Part shown: in pieces, positions 16,095 to 20,528 of the stretch
Layout of the letters: each line of letters begins with the position of its first letter
Numbering within the stretch: the stretch's first letter is position 1
Assembly (NCBI GenBank): GCA_002307175.1
Contig: DBTS01000013.1
Location: 392-20,919 of the forward strand
Length of the DNA stretch: 20,528 nucleotides
Direction: 5' to 3'
Source of the DNA: Rhodocyclaceae bacterium UBA1310
GTDB lineage: Bacteria; Pseudomonadota; Gammaproteobacteria; Burkholderiales; Rhodocyclaceae
Program-made: the position numbers and the translations under genes
The notes under the pieces: generated by a model
What the model was told of the DNA's origin: nothing
What the model saw: the letters and a program-made list of their open reading frames with translations, nothing else
Databases searched by the model: none

Positions 16095-16130
16095 GGCAAA
16101 GCCAGGGGATTTCTCGAATGGTTTAAAAGG

Positions 16131-16148
16131 GGGCACCACTCGGTGCCC
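16131..16148 (+). other. short stem-loop in IS-flanking DNA
   Basis: GGGCACC (16131-16137) and GGTGCCC (16142-16148) form a 7-bp stem with loop ACTC. No T-run follows. It lies between the two insertion sequences in DNA that has no gene; its role is unknown. Confidence 0.4.
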
Positions 16149-16158
16149 AGACTGCTGA

Positions 16159-16193
16159 CGAACCCCCGAAATTTTCGGGGGTTCGTTTTTTTT
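16159..16193 (+). terminator. strong intrinsic terminator at the edge of the IS1182-type remnant
   Basis: CGAACCCCCGAAA and TTTCGGGGGTTCG form a 13-bp stem closing on a single T, 16159-16185 (functionally an 11-12-bp stem with a small loop), followed by eight T at 16186-16193. It reads on the + strand, so it would stop transcripts entering the element from the left, against the direction of the transposase gene. The stem includes the CCCCCGAAATTT that is also found inverted at the other side of the remnant. Confidence 0.8.
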
Positions 16194-17090
16194 GAGATCG
16201 TAAAAAGGGATGTCAGTGGATATCAGAGAAAGGCGGGTGTGAAACAAGACACTTGGCCTGATGTAGTGCTGGAGCCCAGAGAAGTGCGTTCGATAGCGCG
16301 GTAAAGACGTAAAAGTGCCTCTTTGGCCCTTTTCCTGGCCTTGCGTTCGAGTACCAAAGCCATTTTCTTCATGTTCTGACAGGCCGCCGAGAGCAGGCAC
16401 TGAGCCTGCACTTTGGACAAACCTCTGAAGCGGGTATAACGGTGCCCGTGCAGCTCCTTTGCATCGACAAAGCTGCGCTCAATGGTCTCTTTGCGTGGCG
16501 CATAGAGGCGTTTCCCCAGAGGGGTTAAGCGGTTGGCATCGACCTGGTTTTTGAAGTCTTGCCAGAGGTACTGGGTAATGAGCTTCTGGTAGTTTTTGCT
16601 CTGCGTACATTGGGTGAGCATCGGACAGTGCTGGCATTTCCCCGGCGCTGAGACGTATTCTCGGTAACCGTTGCGGTTGGTGCCACGATACGGAAGGATC
16701 TGGCCGGCAGGGCAGCGATAGCAATTGGCCTTGGCGTCGTAGAGGTACTCACGCTTGTGAAGTACCCGTCCCGATGAGTGGGGCGACGATAGCCCATGAC
16801 TGTGTAGAGGCTACGCTTGATGATGCCTTTGCACACCCAGGGCGTGAAATAACCCGCGTCCAGCCCTACCGCGCGACCTCCAGCCCGAAACGCTCACAGG
16901 TGCGGTCTAGTCTTGCTAGATAAGGGGTGGCATCATTGACGTTGCCGGGTGTGACATGGGTGTCGAGGATCAATGCATGTACCCCGTCGACTCTGAATTC
17001 GGGGATGTAGTCACGGTTTGGTATCTTAATTTCGGGCTTCCTTGGTTCGTTGATATTCTACGCTACCTCTGGAAGACGAAATTTCGGGGG
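16163..17090 (-). mobile_element. IS1182-type insertion sequence remnant, internally deleted
   Basis: CCCCCGAAATTT at 16163-16174 recurs inverted as AAATTTCGGGGG at 17079-17090, and the two enclose the 3' half of an IS1182-type transposase on the minus strand. The remnant is about 0.93 kb where full elements are about 1.5-1.8 kb, so the first half of the transposase is missing. If the repeats are the true ends, the loss is internal; if not, the 5' side was cut by the junction with the ISAs1 remnant. Confidence 0.6.
16223..17054 (-). pseudogene. IS1182-family transposase, 5' part missing and frameshifted
   Basis: The minus strand reads, from about 17054, NINEPRKPEIKIPNRDYIPE, FRVDGVHALILDTHVTPGN and VNDATPYLARLDRTCERFGL, then shifts frame at about 16869-16876 into VGLDAGYFTPWVCKGIIKRS. 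It shifts again at about 16757-16761 into KREYLYDAKANCYRCPAGQ, the cysteine-rich section, with CQHCPMLTQC following. The C-terminal part KETIERSFVDAKELHGHRYT (with the last catalytic Glu), RFRGLSKVQAQCLLSAACQN and MKKMAL is intact and ends at 16223. The catalytic N-terminal half is absent and a TAG precedes the first readable stretch. Family assignment rests on the DTHVTPGNVND, Cys-rich and RKETIER motifs together. Confidence 0.82.
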
Positions 17091-17478
17091 AAGCTCAGTC
17101 GCTGACTGGCCTCAATGTAAAACCATCGGCCGCGTCGACTCTATCCGCGTTGTCGGAAGCAAAGAATCTGAGCTGGAGAGGCGCTATTACATCAGTTCCC
17201 GCAAACTCAGTGCTACCGAGCTGACCCAGGCGGTGCTCGGCCACTGGGGTATCGAGAATCGCCTCCACTGGGTACTTGACGTGAGCTTTGGCGAAGATGG
17301 CAGCACCTTCTACAAGGACAACGCCCCCCAGAATCTCTCGCTGCTGCGAAAGATCGTGCTCAACCTGATTCGTCTGGATACTCACGCCAACCCCAAAACC
17401 AGCCTGCGTCTGCGACGCAAAAATGCAGCCTGGGATGACGAACTCAAGATGAACATGCTTGGGCTTGTTCCGCTATGA
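17091..17478 (+). pseudogene. ISAs1-family transposase, C-terminal fragment
   Basis: The plus strand reads DWPQCKTIGRVDSIRVVGSK, RRYYISSRKLSATELTQAVL, GHWGIENRLHWVLDVSFGED and NAPQNLSLLRKIVLNLIRLD, the typical C-terminal part of ISAs1 (H-repeat associated) transposases, including the conserved HWGIENxLHWVLDV. About 130 of the usual roughly 370 residues remain. The 5' side joins directly to the edge of the IS1182-type remnant at about 17090, where the open frame continues for a few unrelated residues. The end ...GTGCGGAAGCCCTG at about 17486-17499 may be its right terminus. It is an inactive fragment. Confidence 0.85.
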
Positions 17479-17592
17479 TGTCCGAGTGCGGAAGCCCTGA
17501 CCCGAAAAGGGAGGGACTAAGGCAGGTCGGGTGAGCTTTTGGCGATATTTGAGGCGTGCTATTTCCTATTTATTGGGTGACGGCGTTTCGCA

Positions 17593-17700
17593 ATGAAGGC
17601 ATATTTTGATCTTGCTGCAGCTTTTTTATGCTTAATGCTGTTTTATATAAATTATTTATTTCCTATACCGTCTAGCAAGGCTACTAACGATGAATATTAA
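17593..17700 (+). CDS. possible 35-residue membrane peptide, or start of a lost sugar transferase
   Basis: ATG at 17593 to TAA at 17698-17700 encodes a small protein beginning MKAYFDLAAAFLCLMLFYIN, which is one hydrophobic helix, and ending SSKATNDEY. Its stop overlaps the start of the next gene (ATGAATATTAA), an arrangement seen in coupled genes. The opening xxxFDLxAAxxxLxLL resembles the N-terminal membrane anchor of bacterial sugar (phosphoglycosyl) transferases, which often sit next to an acetyltransferase like the one that follows. It could be the remnant of such a gene, a genuine small protein, or chance in AT-rich DNA. There is no strong ribosome site. The resemblance is by eye only. 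Confidence 0.3.
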   Translation: MKAYFDLAAAFLCLMLFYINYLFPIPSSKATNDEY

Positions 17701-18430
17701 TTTGTCCGATATTGAGTTTCAACGCTTTGGTTTAGTGACAGCAAGAGCTGATGATTTTGATTCCATAGAAGATGTTGATGAGGCAGTGGATTTTTGTGTT
17801 GAAAATAAAGTTGCCATGCTTGTCGCGCGCGTCAATGCAAATCGTCTAGATGTGGTTCAAACTCTTGAATCACTCGGAGCTTGTTTGTGCGATACATTGA
17901 TGTATTTTGAAATACAAACAATGAAGGCGAGAGGGCACGAGGAGGAAAATGCAGAATACTCAGTACGCCGTATAAAAAGTGAAGATCGTCTAGTTGTTCT
18001 CAATATAGCACGGGAGGCATTTTCGGGATACTACGGTCACTATCATTCTGATTCGAAATTAAACAAGAAAGACTGTGACGATGCTTACGTTTCTTGGTGC
18101 GAATCGACGATCGATAGTGTGGGAGATGTTTACGATGTACTTGTTATTGAAGATGCTTCTGGTGTGTGTGGGTTTATAACCACCAAAAAGCACAGCGACG
18201 GAAAGATGGAGTTAATGCTATCGGGGATCAAAAAAAACTATTCTGGACGAGGCCTGTTTAGGCGCTTAATGCTTGCCAGTATTCGGCTGGCTAGTAATGA
18301 TAATATAAAACGAGTTTTTACGTCGACTCAAATATCTAATCTTGCAACTCAAAAGCTCGTTACGACTTTGGGATTTTCTCCAATAAAAGGAGTGTATACG
18401 TTTCATATTTGGTTTAAGTTGGCCCAATAG
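17690..18430 (+). CDS. GNAT N-acetyltransferase, WecD-like, probably for a nucleotide-linked amino sugar
   Basis: A 246-residue two-part protein. Residues 1-80 form an N-terminal domain with VVQTLESLGACLCDTLMYFE, a pattern seen in WecD/FdtC-type sugar acetyltransferases. Residues about 88-246 form the GNAT fold: motif A KKNYSGRGLFRRLM at 181-194 holds the acetyl-CoA pyrophosphate loop (xxxGxG), and motif B follows as TQISNLATQKLVTTLGF. It would transfer acetyl from acetyl-CoA to an amino group of a sugar nucleotide for surface polysaccharide synthesis. Its codons are AT-rich, unlike the upstream operon, which suggests horizontal gain. A weak AAGG site precedes the ATG. The substrate is inferred from family resemblance and context and could differ. 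Confidence 0.68.
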   Translation: MNINLSDIEFQRFGLVTARADDFDSIEDVDEAVDFCVENKVAMLVARVNANRLDVVQTLESLGACLCDTLMYFEIQTMKARGHEEENAEYSVRRIKSEDRLVVLNIAREAFSGYYGHYHSDSKLNKKDCDDAYVSWCESTIDSVGDVYDVLVIEDASGVCGFITTKKHSDGKMELMLSGIKKNYSGRGLFRRLMLASIRLASNDNIKRVFTSTQISNLATQKLVTTLGFSPIKGVYTFHIWFKLAQ

Positions 18431-18496
18431 AAATATTTCTCGCCGCGTTTGTATTGTTGTTGCCGCAATTTTGTTTATAGTTATTGTGAATATCTT

Positions 18497-19690
18497 ATGC
18501 GCTCAAAACAGTTAGCAAAAACTATATTTTTTTCTATTATTGTCGCTATCGCGTTTGGAGCGGTTACGACGCAAATTATATTTAGCCCTAATCATCTATA
18601 CAATGAATTCGAGGCTCATCTCAAGATAGCTGCTGACATGGAGGCATTGCATGAGATACGAGCCCCCCACTTCTTGTTTCATGCGGCGGCAATCGTTGTG
18701 CATGGGATTTTGCGGCAGATTGTTGACGGATCTGGAAATCCAGGCAATGGCCATATTGTGGATAATGGATGGATTGTGTCATGTATTTTTATAATGGCAT
18801 TAACGTATTTTTTATCTTTTTATATACTTTATAAGTACTTAATAAAATCTGGGATTGATGACAATTTATCAATATTTTTATCTGTGTCTCTTTTGATTGT
18901 TGCGCCAATATTTATTCTGTCAATTTTTGATGGTAGATATTATTTTGGGTATCTTTCTCCGACTATTTACAATATACCAACTCAGTCGCTGCTAAAGCTG
19001 ATGACGATTGCTGTATTTGTGTTTTCGCCGTGTCTGGCTGCAAGGTTGGTGCCGACCAAGAATTTGGTTTTAATGTCATTGCTGGTTGTTTTGAATGGTT
19101 TGTCTAAGCCTAATTTCCTGATAATAATGCTTCCTGCGTTAGTTGTTTTGTCAATATGGAGGGTGTGGCGACGTCAGGAATTGAATTTTTCGCCTGTTTT
19201 GTGCATGGCGTGCGCTGCTATCTTGGTTTTGTCGTGGCAATATTATTTTAAATTCATAAATCCAGACGGGCGAATCTATGAGAGCTCTATTACTTTAACT
19301 GCACCGTTTGAAGTGTGGAATCATTTGACTGGTTTTGTATCACTCAAGTTTATCCTTTCCGTTGTATTTCCTTTATGTGTTCTTCTTTTTTACTGGGAGA
19401 GCGTAGTTGTTGAGGTGGAAATGCAGTATGCCTGGTTGATTTATATATTTGGCGCTTTTTTTTCGGCGTTTGTGGCAGAAACTGGCATGTATAGATATGC
19501 AGGAAATTTTATATGGAGTGGCGAAATAGGGGTTTTTGTTTTGTTTGTTGCTTCGGTTCGGTTTGTGTTCTTGTTGCCAATGAATTGTAAAAAGTGTTTT
19601 AAATATAGGCTGTCCGTGTTGTTATTTGCGATGCATGTTCTGTGTGGTGTTATATACTATGTAAGGTCTTTTGTGTACCAGGCTTGGTAA
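18497..19690 (+). CDS. polytopic inner-membrane protein, unknown function
   Basis: A 397-residue protein with about nine or ten hydrophobic segments, starting with TIFFSIIVAIAFGAVTTQII and including IFIMALTYFLSFYILYKYL, LSIFLSVSLLIVAPIFIL, VLMSLLVVLNGLSKPNFLII, FSPVLCMACAAILVL and GVFVLFVASVRFVFLL. The first loop, HLYNEFEAHLKIAADM, is polar. I do not recognise a defined family. The topology and the neighbouring sugar acetyltransferase allow an O-antigen polymerase or a membrane glycosyltransferase. The ATG at 18497 is preferred because the residues added from a TTG at 18449 are Cys-rich and unlike an N-terminus; no clear ribosome site is seen at either. Codon use is AT-rich like that of the acetyltransferase 66 bp upstream, and the two are probably one transcription unit. 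Confidence 0.7.
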   Translation: MRSKQLAKTIFFSIIVAIAFGAVTTQIIFSPNHLYNEFEAHLKIAADMEALHEIRAPHFLFHAAAIVVHGILRQIVDGSGNPGNGHIVDNGWIVSCIFIMALTYFLSFYILYKYLIKSGIDDNLSIFLSVSLLIVAPIFILSIFDGRYYFGYLSPTIYNIPTQSLLKLMTIAVFVFSPCLAARLVPTKNLVLMSLLVVLNGLSKPNFLIIMLPALVVLSIWRVWRRQELNFSPVLCMACAAILVLSWQYYFKFINPDGRIYESSITLTAPFEVWNHLTGFVSLKFILSVVFPLCVLLFYWESVVVEVEMQYAWLIYIFGAFFSAFVAETGMYRYAGNFIWSGEIGVFVLFVASVRFVFLLPMNCKKCFKYRLSVLLFAMHVLCGVIYYVRSFVYQAW

Positions 19691-19863
19691 GTGGTTGTAT
19701 GTCATGTTGTAAGTTAAGGATGCGCTGAATAATTCAAAATTCTGAGCAGACGGCATTTTTACGTGCAGATAGCGGGCTATTTTTTGCCTTCCGCACCTCC
19801 CGAGCAGATCTTTTTGTCGACCTGCGCGCCTCATTTGGGCGATTTTCTTCGCCCAGAGGCTTT

Positions 19864-20136
19864 TCAGCCACCCTGTGCCTGCGCTTTGGCACGCAGTTCA
19901 AATAGTGAGCGCTTGGCAATGAGCAAATTGGCCAGGCCGAACAGGGTCATCAACTGCGCGTGGTTTTTGGCGAGCCCTTTGTAGCGGACTTTGCGCAGTC
20001 CGAAGAGGTTCTTGATGATGTGGAAGGGGTGTTCGACCTTGGCGCGGACGCTGGCTTTGACTTGCTCACAGAACTCCTGCATGCGGCCCGCTTCAGTGTC
20101 TGGCACCCGAGTTCGATAGTTAAACTTGTAAGTCAT
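19864..20136 (-). pseudogene. IS5-family transposase, C-terminal fragment
   Basis: Reads as a 90-residue frame with KASVRAKVEHPFHIIKNLFG, LRKVRYKGLAKNHAQLMTLF and GLANLLIAKRSLFELRAKAQ, the conserved end of IS5-type DDE transposases (the Glu in KVEHPF is the last catalytic residue). The catalytic Asp residues would lie upstream and are missing; the first 25-30 residues (MTYKFNYRTRVPDTEAGRMQ) begin only about 30 bases from the end of another transposase gene, so the 5' part was probably removed. Inactive. The 3' flank at 19691-19863 shows no gene, only GC-rich DNA that is likely the rest of this element's end. Confidence 0.78.
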
Positions 20137-20169
20137 TGATTCTTTTGAAGTGGCATTTCAAACGCTCCA

Positions 20170-20528
20170 CTACAAAAGGGTCAGTTGGACGTTTGAGGTG
20201 GGTTTCTTGACCCCGAGCGCCGAGAGAATGCTGCCTTGTTCTGAGGTGATGGAAGAGACCCCCGTTATTGCCTGGATTTCGTTGAGGGTGCCACAGTGAT
20301 ATTGGATCCGATGTAACTGCGCAAGCGCGCGCTCGGGCGAGAGCGGGCTTTGATGGGCTTTAAGGCGCGCACGCATGACCCGATACAGGATCAGTGCCAT
20401 AAAGCAGATCGCCGCGTGCGCCCGGATGCGTTGAGGCAAACGGTGATAGACCGGCCCGATCTCAATCTCCGACTTGAGGACACGAAACCCACGTTCAATA
20501 TCCGCCAGTGATTTGTAACGCTCCAGAA
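20170..20528 (-). CDS. IS1634-type (IS4 superfamily) transposase, C-terminal part; continues past the window
   Basis: The frame is open to the last base of the window and reads LERYKSLADIERGFRVLKSE, IEIGPVYHRLPQRIRAHAAI and CFMALILYRVMRARLKAHQS, then ends in LGVKKPTSNVQLTLL and a TAG at 20172-20170. YxSLADIERGFRVLKSEIEI with the RIRAHAxICFxALxLYRV helix is the typical C-terminus of IS1634-type transposases and includes the catalytic Glu. No lesion is seen in the 119 codons present, so the gene may be complete outside the window. A possible element end lies in 20137-20168, where the DNA joins the IS5-like fragment. Confidence 0.82.
   Translation of the reverse strand, partial: LERYKSLADIERGFRVLKSEIEIGPVYHRLPQRIRAHAAICFMALILYRVMRARLKAHQSPLSPERALAQLHRIQYHCGTLNEIQAITGVSSITSEQGSILSALGVKKPTSNVQLTLL

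Larger units (their letters stand above)
14566..16111. repeat. split palindrome flanking the IS4-family element
   Basis: The 17 bases outside the left IS end (AATCCCCCGGCTCTGCC, 14566-14582) are, with two mismatches, the inverted copy of the 17 bases outside the right end (16095-16111). Joining the flanks and removing one 9-bp duplicate recreates a stem AATCCCC-x-GGC / GCC-x-GGGGATT with a 3-base loop. The putative target duplicates are GGCTCTGCC (14574-14582) and GGCAAAGCC (16095-16103), identical at 6 of 9 positions. This is probably the 3' stem-loop of the upstream lipoprotein gene, interrupted by the insertion. Confidence 0.6.

Noticed and set aside
17050..17090. N-terminal 14 residues of the 142-residue frame as part of the ISAs1 transposase
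   Set aside because: They derive from the IS1182 edge and do not look like ISAs1 sequence; homology starts at about 17091-17105.
18435..18518. Hydrophobic frame NISRRVCIVVAAILFIVIVN just before the membrane protein
   Set aside because: No start codon was found in that frame and it ends at a TAG after 25-30 residues. It may be a frameshifted N-terminus or chance in AT-rich DNA; too little to call.
1..20528. CRISPR array, tRNA, rRNA or phage integration site
   Set aside because: No regularly spaced direct repeats, cloverleaf-like or rRNA-like segments, or integrase genes were seen on either strand.

Overview
The window looks like a chromosomal segment of a Betaproteobacterium. The evidence is the conserved order sdhB-sdhE-gltA-odhA(sucA)-odhB(sucB)-odhL(lpd)-zapE, high GC and GC-rich third codon positions, and protein sequences typical of that class. 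I cannot fix the genus from the sequence alone.

Region 1 (1-8633, + strand) is a tricarboxylic acid cycle operon. It holds the last 32 codons of succinate dehydrogenase iron-sulfur subunit, the flavinylation factor SdhE, citrate synthase, and the E1, E2 and E3 subunits of 2-oxoglutarate dehydrogenase, followed by the AFG1/ZapE ATPase. The unusual point is that sdhE has no stop codon: it runs in frame straight into gltA. A one-base change in a C6 tract would restore a tandem stop. Stem-loops without T-runs lie in three of the operon's intergenic gaps.

Region 2 (8641-14533) holds ordinary chromosomal genes: a metallo-beta-lactamase-fold hydrolase divergent from a LysR-type regulator, topoisomerase IV subunit A (parC) with a plausible promoter and a textbook terminator, and a Tat-type lipoprotein metallophosphoesterase.

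Region 3 (about 14566-17500) is an insertion-sequence graveyard. A Tn5/IS50-like IS4-family element (14583-16094), with matching 16-bp ends and a dead transposase, sits in what would be the loop of a palindrome. Next come an internally deleted IS1182-type remnant, bounded by an inverted 12-bp pair, and the 3' part of an ISAs1-type transposase.

Region 4 (about 17540-19735) is AT-rich and looks horizontally acquired. It has a possible 35-residue membrane peptide, a WecD-like GNAT acetyltransferase and a polytopic membrane protein, which together suggest a fragment of a surface-polysaccharide locus.

Region 5 (about 19735-20528) holds two more transposase 3' fragments, IS5-like and IS1634-like; the second runs off the window end. 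I saw no tRNA, rRNA or CRISPR array. I found no convincing new multi-gene system. The best leads are the SdhE-citrate synthase frame fusion and the IS insertion into a hairpin.
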